This document shows, piece after piece, positions 1 through 8,917 of a stretch of DNA of 64,000 bases; position 1 is the first letter of the stretch; each line of letters starts with the position of its first letter. A program made the position numbers and the translations under genes. The DNA comes from Thalassomonas actiniarum (GTDB taxonomy: Bacteria; Pseudomonadota; Gammaproteobacteria; Enterobacterales; Alteromonadaceae), in assembly GCF_000948975.2 (NCBI RefSeq), contig NZ_CP059735.1, positions 3,782,001-3,846,000 on the forward strand, given 5' to 3'. The notes under the pieces are model-generated. The model ran no database searches. It was not told the origin of the DNA and saw only the letters and a list, made by a program, of their open reading frames with translations.

Positions 1-1
1 C

Positions 2-1387
2 TATCTTGAACAGAGACAACTCAAAAAAGGTGTCGCCGGCTGGATTTTACTGGCAAGCCTCGGGGTATCCTATGTGATTTCCGGTGATTTTGCCGGTTGG
101 AACTTTGGTTTAGCCCAGGGCGGCTTTGGCGGTATGTTAATTGCCACCATTTTGATGGGTGTAATGTACAGCTTTATGATTTTTGGTCTGGCTGAGTTAT
201 CCGCTTCCCTGCCCACCGCCGGTGGTGGTTACAGCTTCGCCCGGCGCGCCATGGGCCCCTGGGGCGGTTTTTTAACCGGCACCGCCATCTTACTGGAATA
301 TTCAATTGCCCCCGCCGCCATCGCGGTGTTTATCGGTGCTTATGTCAATGAAATTTTTGGCCTTAATGGCCCGCTCATTTATGCCGCCTGTTATATCATC
401 TTCGTCGGTATCCACCTGTTTGGCGCCGGTGAAGCGCTAAAAATCATGATGGGCATCACAGGCGTCGCCGTTATTGCCCTGCTGGTTTTTGCACTGGGAT
501 TAATTCCTCATTTTGACATCAATAACCTGCTAGATATTGCCGTCAATGAGCAAGCCGTTGGCGCCAGTGCCTTCTTACCCGAGGGCTATATAGGCATATG
601 GAGCGCCATTCCTTTTGCTATCTGGCTATTTCTGGCGGTTGAAGGGGTACCGCTGGCAGCAGAAGAAACCACGAATCCCGGCCGCGATATGCCCAAAGGT
701 ATTATCACCGCAATGGGCATTTTAATTGTTTTTGCCACCCTGGTATTATTTTTAGCCCCGGGGGTTGCCGGCTCAGAGATGATGAAAGATCACGGTGCGC
801 CTTTAGTGGGAGCCCTGCAGGTGGTTTATGGTGAAAATTCATCAATAGCCACCTTTGTTAATATCGTCGGCTTATTCGGCCTGATCGCCAGTTTCTTTTC
901 CATTATCTTTGCCTACTCCCGCCAGGTGTTCGCCTTGTCCCGCGCCGGTTATTTACCGCGCATCTTGTCAGTTACCGGAAAAAGAAAAGTACCGAGCATG
1001 GCCTTGATCATTCCTGGCATTATCGGTTTTTTACTGTCCCTGACCGGTGAAGGCGATCTGATGATCACCATGGCAGTCTTTGGCGCCACCATTTCTTACG
1101 CGCTGATGATGATGTCCCATATTATCCTGCGTAAAAAAGAGCCGGAGCTGGAGCGCCCCTACCGCACGCCCGGCGGCACGTTAACTACAGGCATCGCCTT
1201 TATTCTCGCCATCGGCGCTTTTATCAGCACCTTTTTTGTCAGCCTGGAAGCGGCAATGTGGTCGGCAGTGTTCTACGCTATTCTCGTGGCTTACTTCGCC
1301 TTTTACAGCCGTCATCACCTGGTGGGCAAAGTGCCGGAAGAAGAGTTTGCCGCCATTGCCCGGGCTGAGTCAGAGTTAGCCGAATAA
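2..1387 (+). CDS. eat: Ethanolamine permease (APC family), 5' end outside window
   Basis: Inner-membrane amino acid/polyamine/organocation (APC) transporter, most like the ethanolamine permease family. The frame is open from base 2, and the segment before the GTG at 74 (YLEQRQLKKGVAGW) is typical family sequence, so the true start lies upstream of the window. Visible signatures are SYVISGDFAGWNFGLAQGG near the N-terminus, PTAGGGYSFARR, and GFLTGTAILLEY, followed by alternating hydrophobic segments consistent with about 12 helices. The C-terminus is short and cytoplasmic. It is the first gene of a five-gene same-strand operon, with the GS-like gene 65 bp downstream. No eutBC ammonia-lyase genes are seen nearby, so imported substrate probably goes to the glutamylation enzymes that follow. 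Ethanolamine as substrate is inferred from family resemblance; a related amino alcohol is possible. Confidence 0.88.
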   Translation, partial: YLEQRQLKKGVAGWILLASLGVSYVISGDFAGWNFGLAQGGFGGMLIATILMGVMYSFMIFGLAELSASLPTAGGGYSFARRAMGPWGGFLTGTAILLEYSIAPAAIAVFIGAYVNEIFGLNGPLIYAACYIIFVGIHLFGAGEALKIMMGITGVAVIALLVFALGLIPHFDINNLLDIAVNEQAVGASAFLPEGYIGIWSAIPFAIWLFLAVEGVPLAAEETTNPGRDMPKGIITAMGILIVFATLVLFLAPGVAGSEMMKDHGAPLVGALQVVYGENSSIATFVNIVGLFGLIASFFSIIFAYSRQVFALSRAGYLPRILSVTGKRKVPSMALIIPGIIGFLLSLTGEGDLMITMAVFGATISYALMMMSHIILRKKEPELERPYRTPGGTLTTGIAFILAIGAFISTFFVSLEAAMWSAVFYAILVAYFAFYSRHHLVGKVPEEEFAAIARAESELAE

Positions 1388-1452
1388 GCAATAGTTATCC
1401 AATAAAGAGCAGAACATCGCTAATAAAGAGCCAATAACGAGAAGGAAGGGTT

Positions 1453-2823
1453 ATGTTAGATCCCAGAGCAGTGAACACCATCAGCGACGCCAAACAAATC
1501 GTAGAAGAGCGAAATCTAAGCCATGTCAAAGTTGGCCTGTTTGACAATGATGGCATCATGCGTGGTAAATATATGAGTAAAGAGAAGTTTTTTTCTTCTC
1601 TTGATAATGGCTTCGCCTTTTGTGACGTGGTCTTAGGCTGGGATTCCAAAGATCAACTGTATGATAACGTCAATTATACCGGCTGGCACACAGGTTACCC
1701 GGATGCCCCGGTAAGGATAATTCCCGGCAGCTGCCGGGCACTGCCTTTTGAAAACAATATGCTGCTCTTTATTGCCGAATTTACCGACGCAGCGGCAAAC
1801 GTCTGTCCCCGTAGCACCTTAACCCGGGTGCTGGAGCGGGCGAAAAAAATGGGCTTTGATGCCACGGCGGCCTTTGAATATGAGTTTTTTATGTTCAATG
1901 AAACGCCGGACTCCATCAGGGAAAAAGGTTATCAAAACCTTAAACCTATTACCCCGGACTTTTTTGGTTATTCGATGATACGTAACTCGGTGCATGCCGA
2001 CTTGCATCATCAAATTTTAGCCTTATGCGAGCAAATGGACTTCCCACTGGAAGGTTTACATACCGAAACCGGCCCCGGAGTACTGGAAGCCGCCATTGCC
2101 CATGACAATGCCGCAAACTCCGCCGATAAAGCCGCCCTATTCAAAACCTTTATTAAGGTCTGGGCACAACGTAATGATTTGATGGCAACCTTTATGGCCA
2201 AATGGTCGTCAGATTATCCAGGGCAAAGCGGTCATATCCATATATCCCTTAAAAATGCCAAGGGAGAGTCTGCTTTTTTTGATGCAAGCAAAGAATACAA
2301 TATGAGCGATACCCAGCGACACTTCCTGGCCGGGCAACAACGTTATATGCCGGAATTTCTGGCGATGATAGCCCCCACAATTAACAGCTATAGCCGTATG
2401 GTGCCGGGGTTATGGGCGCCACTGGATGCAACCTGGGGCGTAGAAAATCGTACCACCGCCCTGAGAATTATTCCCGGCACGGCTAAATCCCAACGGGTGG
2501 AGTACCGGCTCGGCGCCGCCGATGCCAATCCCTATCTGGCACTGGCAGCAGCACTGGCCTCCGGCTTACTTGGCATAGAACAAAAACTCGAGCCTTTGGC
2601 CCAGGTGAAAGGCAATGCCTATGAGCAAAGCCACACAGAGGAAATATCCCTGCCAAGAAGCTTGTTTGAAGCCGCTACCAGGTTAAAAACCTCTACCGCC
2701 GCCAGAGAGGTTTTTGGCAATGAATTTGTCGAGCATTTCGCCGCCACCCGGGAATGGGAAGAGCGAGAATATCGCAAACATGTTACCGACTGGGAGCTTT
2801 CCCGTTATTTTGAAATTATATAG
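1453..2823 (+). CDS. Glutamine synthetase-like gamma-glutamylamide ligase
   Basis: A 456-aa glutamine synthetase-fold enzyme, probably ligating glutamate to an amine with ATP (gamma-glutamyl-ethanolamide or -putrescine synthetase type) rather than making glutamine. Catalytic-domain landmarks are present in order: the metal-binding FEYEFF segment, the GPGVLEAAIA strand, SGHIHISL with the conserved His, NSYSRMVPG with the glutamate-loop Asn/Arg, and the C-terminal VEYRLGAADANPYLALAAAL signature. The ATG at 1453 follows a GAAGGAAGGG ribosome site. The ALDH gene starts 11 bp downstream. Its position between an ethanolamine permease and two dehydrogenases argues for a catabolic glutamylation step, as with PuuA for putrescine, IpuC for isopropylamine, and Streptomyces GlnA4 for ethanolamine. 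Substrate is inferred from context only. Confidence 0.88.
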   Translation: MLDPRAVNTISDAKQIVEERNLSHVKVGLFDNDGIMRGKYMSKEKFFSSLDNGFAFCDVVLGWDSKDQLYDNVNYTGWHTGYPDAPVRIIPGSCRALPFENNMLLFIAEFTDAAANVCPRSTLTRVLERAKKMGFDATAAFEYEFFMFNETPDSIREKGYQNLKPITPDFFGYSMIRNSVHADLHHQILALCEQMDFPLEGLHTETGPGVLEAAIAHDNAANSADKAALFKTFIKVWAQRNDLMATFMAKWSSDYPGQSGHIHISLKNAKGESAFFDASKEYNMSDTQRHFLAGQQRYMPEFLAMIAPTINSYSRMVPGLWAPLDATWGVENRTTALRIIPGTAKSQRVEYRLGAADANPYLALAAALASGLLGIEQKLEPLAQVKGNAYEQSHTEEISLPRSLFEAATRLKTSTAAREVFGNEFVEHFAATREWEEREYRKHVTDWELSRYFEII

Positions 2824-2834
2824 GGCAGATCCTT

Positions 2835-4226
2835 ATGAGTAATAAACAAATCACCCACTCTCCTATCGATGGTTCCATTTATGTTGAACGGACACTGGCA
2901 AGCCAGAGTGAAATAAGCCAAACACTTGAGCTGGCAAACCAGGCGCAGCAAGACTGGCGAAAAACCAGCATTAAACAACGTGCCGCGCTTTGTCACCAAA
3001 TGGTGGATAATTTTATCGCCAATGAAGACCAAATTGCCGAGCAAATTTGCTGGATGATGGGCCGCCCAATTCAATATGCCAAAGGTGAAGTGGCCGGTAT
3101 GGTCGATCGCGCCCGTTATATGATCGACTGCGCGCAAAAAGCACTGGCAACAATAAAGCTTACCGATAAACCCGGCTTTAAACGTTATATCAAGCGTGAG
3201 CCCTTAGGTGTGGCCTTTGTAGTAGCCCCGTGGAACTACCCTTATTTAACCGCCATCAATGCTATTATTCCGGCGATCATGGCGGGTAACAGCGTAGTGC
3301 TCAAACATTCGGCGCAAACTCCTTTGTGTGCCGAGCAACTGTTTCGCGCTTTTGAGCAAGCAAAACTACCCCAAGGCGTATTTCAATACCTGCACCTTAG
3401 CCACGAAGACACCGAGCAAATAATTGCCAACCCTTTGGTGAATTATGTCGCTTTTACCGGCTCAGTGGCCGGAGGAAAAATGGTGGAGCGCGCCAGCAGC
3501 GGCCGCTTTATCGGAGTTGGCCTAGAGCTTGGCGGCAAAGACCCGGCTTATGTCAGGAGCGATGCCGACCTGGCCCATGCGGTGGAAACCTGTATCGATG
3601 GTGCCTTTTTTAATTCCGGGCAATCGTGTTGCGGCATTGAACGCATTTATGTCGATAGCAGCATATATGATGAGTTTGTCGCGCTCGCGGTTACCTTAGT
3701 AAATAACTATCAACTGGGCAGATCTGACGAGCCGTCAACCACCCTGGGCCCTGTGGTAAAAGCTGGTGCTGCCGATTTTGTCCGCCAGCAGGTGGCTGAT
3801 GCCGTAAGCAAAGGGGCCATCGCCCATATCACACCATCGGACTTCCCGCTGGATAAACCCGGCACCCCCTACCTGGCACCCCAGGTATTAACTAATGTTG
3901 ATCACAGCATGTCGGTAATGACAGAAGAAAGTTTTGGCCCTGTGGTGGGGATCATGAAAGTCACTAGCGATGAGCAAGCAATAGAGCTGATGAATGATTC
4001 CGAATTTGGCCTGACCGCCTCGGTGTTCAGCACAGATATCGAGGCCGCAATTCGCATAGGCGAGCAACTGGAAACCGGCACCTTTTTTGTCAATCGCTGT
4101 GATTATCTCGACCCCGAGCTGGCCTGGACCGGCGTTAAAAACTCGGGCCGCGGCTGTACCTTATCATCACTAGGTTATGAAGCCCTGACCCGGCCAAAGT
4201 CTTTCCACGTAAAAACAAGTATTTAA
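2835..4226 (+). CDS. NAD(P)-dependent aldehyde dehydrogenase
   Basis: A 463-aa member of the aldehyde dehydrogenase superfamily. The cofactor-site PWNYP motif holds Asn134, the general base Glu231 lies in LELGGKDPAY, and the nucleophile is Cys265 in NSGQSCCGIER; EESFGPVVGI near the C-terminus is also typical. There is no signal peptide, so it is cytosolic. In this operon it probably oxidises the aldehyde made by the downstream iron alcohol dehydrogenase. If the substrate is a gamma-glutamyl-aminoacetaldehyde, the product would be gamma-glutamylglycine, by analogy with PuuC in the putrescine route. It begins 11 bp after the GS-like gene and ends 9 bp before the alcohol dehydrogenase, so translation is probably coupled. 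A succinate-semialdehyde-type activity cannot be excluded from sequence. Confidence 0.9.
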   Translation: MSNKQITHSPIDGSIYVERTLASQSEISQTLELANQAQQDWRKTSIKQRAALCHQMVDNFIANEDQIAEQICWMMGRPIQYAKGEVAGMVDRARYMIDCAQKALATIKLTDKPGFKRYIKREPLGVAFVVAPWNYPYLTAINAIIPAIMAGNSVVLKHSAQTPLCAEQLFRAFEQAKLPQGVFQYLHLSHEDTEQIIANPLVNYVAFTGSVAGGKMVERASSGRFIGVGLELGGKDPAYVRSDADLAHAVETCIDGAFFNSGQSCCGIERIYVDSSIYDEFVALAVTLVNNYQLGRSDEPSTTLGPVVKAGAADFVRQQVADAVSKGAIAHITPSDFPLDKPGTPYLAPQVLTNVDHSMSVMTEESFGPVVGIMKVTSDEQAIELMNDSEFGLTASVFSTDIEAAIRIGEQLETGTFFVNRCDYLDPELAWTGVKNSGRGCTLSSLGYEALTRPKSFHVKTSI

Positions 4227-4235
4227 GGAAACCCT

Positions 4236-5405
4236 ATGGATTTCAATCAATTTGACGCCAACTGGAATTACCCCACCACGATACGTAACGGTATTGGCCG
4301 GATAAAAGAGCTGCCTTTAGCCTGTAAAGAGCTGGGCATGAAGGCGCCGCTGCTGATCACAGATCCCGGACTGGCCGATACCCCTATGGTGCAGCAGGCG
4401 TTAGAAAATTGTCGCCGTGAAGGCCTTCGCTGTGACATTTTTTCCGGCATTAAAAGTAATCCCAGCGGAGAAAATGTCACTGATGGTGTTAGCGCATACT
4501 GGCAAGGAGAGCATGACGGCGTGATCGCTTTTGGCGGTGGCTCAGCGCTCGATGCCGCCAAAGCGGTGGCCCTTATGGTAGGACAAGACAGGCCGTTATG
4601 GGACTTTGAAGATATTGGTAATAACTGGACCCGGGTACGCAGCGAAACCATGGCCCCTTTAGTTGCCGTGCCGACAACCTCAGGCACAGGCTCAGAAGTG
4701 GGCCGCGCCTCGGTGATCACCGATGAAGCACAGCATATAAAACGCATTATTTTTCATCCTAAGATGTTACCGGCCATCGTTATTTTAGATGCACAATTAA
4801 CCACAGGATTACCGGAAAAACTGACGGCGGCAACCGGCATGGACGCCCTGTCTCATGCCCTGGAAGCTTATTGTGCGCCGTATTTTCACCCCATGGCGGA
4901 AGGTATTGCACTGGAAGCGATTCGTCTGGTTAAAAATTACTTACCCCGGGCCACAGCCGACGGTAATGACATAGAAGCAAGAGCCCAGATGATGGTGGCT
5001 TCGACCATGGGCGCAACCGCCTTTCAGCGGGGCCTGGGCGGCATGCATGCCCTCGCCCACCCGCTGGGCGCCGTTTATGACAGCCACCATGGCTTACTTA
5101 ACGCGATTTTAATGCCGTACGTGCTTAAGGCAAACCGCAGCGCCATTGAAACCCGCATCGAACGACTGGCCCGTTACCTGGAATTACCGGACAGCTCTTT
5201 TGATGGTTTTGTTAACTGGATACTGGCGTTACGTGAGCAGCTTAATATACCGCATGCCTTAAGCGATATCGGTATAGATGCTACCCGGGCAAGTGATATT
5301 GGCGAGATGGCACAAAACGATCCTTCGGCTGGCGGTAATCCTATTCCGTTCACGGCTCAAGAATACACAGACATTTGTTTGTCAGCCATTAACGGCACTT
5401 TCTAA
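4236..5405 (+). CDS. Iron-containing alcohol dehydrogenase
   Basis: A 389-aa group III (iron-dependent) alcohol dehydrogenase. The N-terminal nucleotide-binding region has FGGGSALDAAKAVAL (about residues 99-113) and VPTTSGTGSEVGR (145-157). The four metal ligands are at the family spacing: Asp203 and His207 in GMDALSHALEAY, His271 in GMHALAHPLG, and His285 in DSHHGLLNA, the same offsets as in FucO. It is cytosolic, starts 9 bp after the aldehyde dehydrogenase and is 27 bp before the amidotransferase gene. In the proposed pathway it oxidises the hydroxyl of a glutamylated amino alcohol to the aldehyde. An alcohol dehydrogenase would be needed for an ethanolamine route but not for putrescine, where an oxidase (PuuB) does this job. 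Confidence 0.9.
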   Translation: MDFNQFDANWNYPTTIRNGIGRIKELPLACKELGMKAPLLITDPGLADTPMVQQALENCRREGLRCDIFSGIKSNPSGENVTDGVSAYWQGEHDGVIAFGGGSALDAAKAVALMVGQDRPLWDFEDIGNNWTRVRSETMAPLVAVPTTSGTGSEVGRASVITDEAQHIKRIIFHPKMLPAIVILDAQLTTGLPEKLTAATGMDALSHALEAYCAPYFHPMAEGIALEAIRLVKNYLPRATADGNDIEARAQMMVASTMGATAFQRGLGGMHALAHPLGAVYDSHHGLLNAILMPYVLKANRSAIETRIERLARYLELPDSSFDGFVNWILALREQLNIPHALSDIGIDATRASDIGEMAQNDPSAGGNPIPFTAQEYTDICLSAINGTF

Positions 5406-5432
5406 AGGCAAAAAGCAAAAAAGGCGCTAACG

Positions 5433-6146
5433 ATGAAATTAGGTATTTTGTTATGTGATCACGTTCAAGAGAAATTACAGGTCGATTTTGGTGGTTATCC
5501 GGACATGTTCAGCAAAATATTACTGGCAGTAGATGACCAATTGGACATTGTTTATTATTCAGCGGTAGATGGCGAATTGCCAAGCGATATCAATGCCTGC
5601 GACTGCTATATGACCAGCGGCAGTAAATTTGGCGTCAACGACGAACTCCCCTGGCTCAATGAGCTGGAAGATTTTATTCGCAGGCTTTATCGCGAGAAAA
5701 AAGGGTTTGTCGGTATTTGTTTTGGCCATCAACTGCTGGCCCGGGCATTAGGGGGCAAAGTACAACGTTCAGACAAGGGCTGGGGTATTGGCGTAGCAGC
5801 GGGTGAGATAGTGAAACAAAAAAGCTGGATGGAGCCAAAACAAGCTAACCTCAGCCTGGTAGTGAGTCACCAGGATCAAATCAGTGAGTTACCGGCCGAT
5901 ACCGAGGTTTTGCTCAGTAATGAATTTTGCCCTTATAGCATGATACAACTTGACGATCATTTTCTCGGCCTGCAGGGACACCCGGAATTTAGCCGTATCT
6001 ATTCCTATGCGTTGATGAACAGTCGCAGAGACAGGATCCCGGGGCCGCGAATCAGCGCGGGGGTGGTTTCATTAGAGGAGCCTGTGGATGATTTGCTGAC
6101 AGTGCGGTGGTTGCTGAACTTTTTGCAGCAGACAATAGCTGATTAG
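5433..6146 (+). CDS. Class I glutamine amidotransferase-like gamma-glutamyl hydrolase
   Basis: A 237-aa protein made almost entirely of a class I (triad) glutamine amidotransferase domain. The nucleophile elbow GICFGHQLLARALGG places Cys96, and the C-terminal QGHPEFS supplies His183 and Glu185, completing the triad. No synthetase domain is attached, so it is not a biosynthetic amidotransferase subunit of the usual kind. As the last gene of the operon it fits a PuuD-like role: hydrolysing the gamma-glutamyl amide bond of the oxidised intermediate to release glutamate and, for an ethanolamine route, glycine. It is preceded by an AAGGCGC sequence 27 bp after the alcohol dehydrogenase. A short weak inverted repeat (6155-6171) follows. 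Family assignment is firm; substrate is inferred from context. Confidence 0.87.
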   Translation: MKLGILLCDHVQEKLQVDFGGYPDMFSKILLAVDDQLDIVYYSAVDGELPSDINACDCYMTSGSKFGVNDELPWLNELEDFIRRLYREKKGFVGICFGHQLLARALGGKVQRSDKGWGIGVAAGEIVKQKSWMEPKQANLSLVVSHQDQISELPADTEVLLSNEFCPYSMIQLDDHFLGLQGHPEFSRIYSYALMNSRRDRIPGPRISAGVVSLEEPVDDLLTVRWLLNFLQQTIAD

Positions 6147-6376
6147 TTCTCCTGAAAGGGTAAGCCCCTTTGGTGCAAATGAGTAAATTCAGAATTTATT
6201 CTATCAAGATTATTAAAAACGGGAGGATTACCCTGGGAGCAGACTACTATGCTGTAAAAGACAAAAATCATTATAGCTTGAGAGCTTCTCAAACCTTCTT
6301 TAATAAGTAGGCTAATGAGGTTTAATTACAGCAGATTAGATGAATTAGCTTATAGGAGTTAAGCTTTATTAATCAC

Positions 6377-7324
6377 TTAAAGTAGTGTCTGATTTTTTGG
6401 AGATATTTCTGGGGAATGACCATAAATCCATCGGGTAATTATTAAAGCTATGTCCTGATTAAGGTGGAGGTTTGAATGGTTAACTACTTTGAATTCATCG
6501 TAATTATTGAAATGTATCGGTTTTATAGAATCCTTTTTCCATGTTAGTTTTGTCCAGTCACTACTATATTCAGTAACTAGTCCATCATTTTCTTTATTTT
6601 TTAATTTTGATTGAATATATTTGTTTACCACATAATTGAAAAACGGAAAGTCATAACATTCTAGGTGCTGTAATCCTCCTGAAATACTCAGCTTAGGAAT
6701 TGTAGAAATATAACTCTCCTCCACTTGCATTTTATCAATCAGAGTATTGCCTAAGTTCCCATCAGTACAAGTTAATTCTTTGGCAGATTGACAACTTCTA
6801 TTAAACCCAGGTGTGGTTATATTATATTTTAATTGCCAAGCTCTAAGTGCCCACTTTAAACTTATCCAGTCGACCAGAGTTCCTTGGTGAGGTGTCCCTA
6901 AAGTGACAATAGATTTAACATATTTTTTTTCATCTAAATTGCAAAAGGCTCTTGAGACCAACCCTCCCATACTATGGGCAACAAGCGAGATCCCTTTATC
7001 ATTAATAATTCCAATGTTACTTATTTTAGTATCGATACTTAGTTTATCTAAATTCACTAATCTATTGTAAAGGTTTTTTGCTGCATTGATGATTCCCTTA
7101 AAAGAATCATAATTGAAAATTATCGGGTTTAACCCTTGCTTTTTGAATTCTTGAGCGGTTTGTACCATGTATTTACCATGCGCAGTAAATCCATGAATGA
7201 TAATAACGGTATAATTATGATTAAAATCTGCAGCGGATACTCGTTCAAACTTGTCACCCTCAACAAGAATTAGTAATTCATCACCTGTCTTTATGGTTTG
7301 ATTCAAGGAGCTATCAGTTGTCAT
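6377..7324 (-). CDS. Serine alpha/beta hydrolase (lipase/PGAP1-like)
   Basis: A 315-aa alpha/beta hydrolase, probably an esterase or lipase. The oxyanion-strand motif IIIHGFTAHG is at residues 41-50 and the nucleophile elbow VAHSMGGL places Ser118. LGTPHQGT follows (142-149), a segment typical of bacterial lipases. Asp247 (in NDGLVTEYSS) and His283 (in NHSNLHL) are good candidates for the rest of the triad. There is no signal peptide, so the protein is probably cytoplasmic unless exported another way. Its ATG overlaps the stop of the upstream minus-strand gene (ATGA), so the two are translationally coupled. Base composition is clearly AT-rich compared with the operons on both sides, which suggests transfer. 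The substrate is unknown. Confidence 0.82.
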   Translation of the reverse strand: MTTDSSLNQTIKTGDELLILVEGDKFERVSAADFNHNYTVIIIHGFTAHGKYMVQTAQEFKKQGLNPIIFNYDSFKGIINAAKNLYNRLVNLDKLSIDTKISNIGIINDKGISLVAHSMGGLVSRAFCNLDEKKYVKSIVTLGTPHQGTLVDWISLKWALRAWQLKYNITTPGFNRSCQSAKELTCTDGNLGNTLIDKMQVEESYISTIPKLSISGGLQHLECYDFPFFNYVVNKYIQSKLKNKENDGLVTEYSSDWTKLTWKKDSIKPIHFNNYDEFKVVNHSNLHLNQDIALIITRWIYGHSPEISPKNQTLL

Positions 7325-8466
7325 AGCTCTATTCCAAATAGGATGCCCTTACTTCTTATCAAGGATGGATTTTCTGGAATATCAGTATTTGGTTCAATTA
7401 ATTCTAATAACTGAATACTTAAGTGTACCCCTTCAGAAGTGACTTTATGAAAATCTCCAACTGATAATAATATTTCCGAGTTGGGATAATAACAAAGCAC
7501 ACCATATTTTTTTTCATTTACTCTGACTGAATATTTTTCCCTCCAAGGAAGGATAATATAGTGATTATTTTCAAATAATTCATTAGCCATAAATTCAAAA
7601 CTAATAGTTTTTGTTTGCTTTAATTCTAAGTGAACAAATAACGTACAGGCAGCATAAGCTTTAGGTTTGTAACCTTCCTTGTTAATATCATTCTCTCTAC
7701 TTTCTCCAATAGAAAATACTCCATATCTGCTTACTAACTGATCATTTAAATCTGTGTCTTTGCTCTGTGAAAGTTGGTTTATAGGCCAGCCATTAAAATC
7801 CGACCAAGTGATTTTCTTTTCACTTTTAATTTGGATCTTATTAAACCCCGGGTCTATTCCTTTAAAAAACCGACGAACTTCAATTAAAGCTTTTACCTCA
7901 TTGCCATATAAAAATTGATGTTTTTTCTTTTCGGTATTTAATATAGATGTGGCTTTCATCAAAAGCATGTAAAAAAGAAAAAACTGGTGAAAATTAAGTC
8001 GAACATGTTTAATTTCCTGTAGTAAAGAGCCATTACTTAAAATGGTACCAGGCAAAACAGCAATCGATAATGCCTTTGGTTTTAACTGTAATCCACCCGC
8101 GTTGAATACGCTTAACTCATTTTTGAAGTTTTGTTGTTCTAGCAGATCATGGAAAGGACTCAATACCATATTGTTTGTACTTTCATAAACGTGATTTAGG
8201 GTTTTAATTGGTATTTCGTTCTTAATTAAAAGATTATAAAACTCAACCAATGCTTCATCTGTTTTTACGTTTTTAGCAACAACAACAGTCTTTATCTTTT
8301 CAGTAGTAACTAGAGTTACTAATTGTTCAAATTCTTTTTTTCGACCTTTTATCCTATATATATCGAATCCTTGCTCCCACAAGGTATTTGCTAATATTGC
8401 TATTCTTCGACCTGTACCTATTATGATTATATTTTGCTTACTAATCATTATGATAGGCTTGTTCAT
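7321..8466 (-). CDS. Unrecognised protein with N-terminal Rossmann-like segment
   Basis: I do not recognise this 381-aa family. The N-terminus (about residues 10-35) reads as a hydrophobic strand followed by GTGRRIAILANTLWEQGF, resembling a dinucleotide- or sugar-nucleotide-binding beta-alpha-beta turn. A second strand, VTTEKIKTVVVAKN, follows. The rest has no motif I can name and no signal peptide; a hydrophobic FFLFYMLLM stretch near residue 165 is too short to call a membrane segment. It is the first gene of a two-gene minus-strand unit with the serine hydrolase, overlapping it by four bases. The pair is AT-rich and lies at the edge of a rearranged accessory region. A capsule, sugar-modification or defence role would be guesswork. 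Confidence 0.75.
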   Translation of the reverse strand: MNKPIIMISKQNIIIIGTGRRIAILANTLWEQGFDIYRIKGRKKEFEQLVTLVTTEKIKTVVVAKNVKTDEALVEFYNLLIKNEIPIKTLNHVYESTNNMVLSPFHDLLEQQNFKNELSVFNAGGLQLKPKALSIAVLPGTILSNGSLLQEIKHVRLNFHQFFLFYMLLMKATSILNTEKKKHQFLYGNEVKALIEVRRFFKGIDPGFNKIQIKSEKKITWSDFNGWPINQLSQSKDTDLNDQLVSRYGVFSIGESRENDINKEGYKPKAYAACTLFVHLELKQTKTISFEFMANELFENNHYIILPWREKYSVRVNEKKYGVLCYYPNSEILLSVGDFHKVTSEGVHLSIQLLELIEPNTDIPENPSLIRSKGILFGIEL

Positions 8467-8782
8467 TTTTACAACAGTTCATTTTGAATTTACTAGTCAT
8501 TAGCTAACTAAAGTATATAATTTAGACTGTTTTAAAGAGTTTTCCATTTAATCGTAATGGTATTATTTAATTAACGAATCAGACTGAGGTCATGCCACGT
8601 CTTTATTTAAAGAATACCTGCAGGTAGACTTACTTTCTTATTCATTAACGGAGCTAACCATAAATCATAGTTCCATGAAGATTGGTAAAAATTAAATAAT
8701 GAACAGGACAGTATCGGCTTGAGTTTTTCTACTTTTTGTAAGCAACATTAAATGAACTGTAACCCTTACATCGATCTAACAG

Positions 8783-8810
8783 CACAGGGAGGGTCACACA
8801 GGGAGGGTCA
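8783..8810. repeat. 14-bp tandem duplication
   Basis: The unit CACAGGGAGGGTCA occurs twice without a gap (8783-8796 and 8797-8810). It runs straight into dispersed repeat copy 1, sharing the GGGTCA that begins it. This looks like a slip or insertion scar at the edge of the repeat. Confidence 0.85.
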
Positions 8811-8859
8811 GGTCTTTCATTTTGCAATAACTTAAAATTCACTTATTAAATCATTAGAA
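8805..8859 (+). repeat. Dispersed 55-bp repeat, copy 1 (REP/MITE-like)
   Basis: This segment begins GGGTCAGGTCTTTCATTTTG and matches 10595-10649 at 51 of 55 positions by eye. The leading motif GGGTCAGGTCTTTCAT (reverse complement ATGAAAGACCTGACCC) resembles ends seen around REP-associated tyrosine (Y1) transposase elements. No transposase gene is present here. It lies immediately upstream of the leaderless GDPD gene. Confidence 0.8.
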
Positions 8860-8917
8860 AGAGAATTATTGATAACTCTCCCTGCCACTTTCACACATTG
8901 AACGTCTGATAAACCGC

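Larger units (their letters stand above)
8467..8875. other. Gene-free spacer with repeats
   Basis: No credible gene is visible in this 409-bp AT-rich stretch. It holds the divergent start regions of the minus-strand unit and the GDPD gene. Near its right end are a 14-bp tandem duplication and the first copy of a 55-bp dispersed repeat, described separately. The reading frame of the GDPD gene is closed by a TAA at 8873, so no longer N-terminus can be read from here. Confidence 0.6.

Noticed and set aside
6155-6171. Terminator after the ethanolamine-type operon
   Set aside because: AAAGGG/CCCTTT is a short stem with no T tract; too weak to call.
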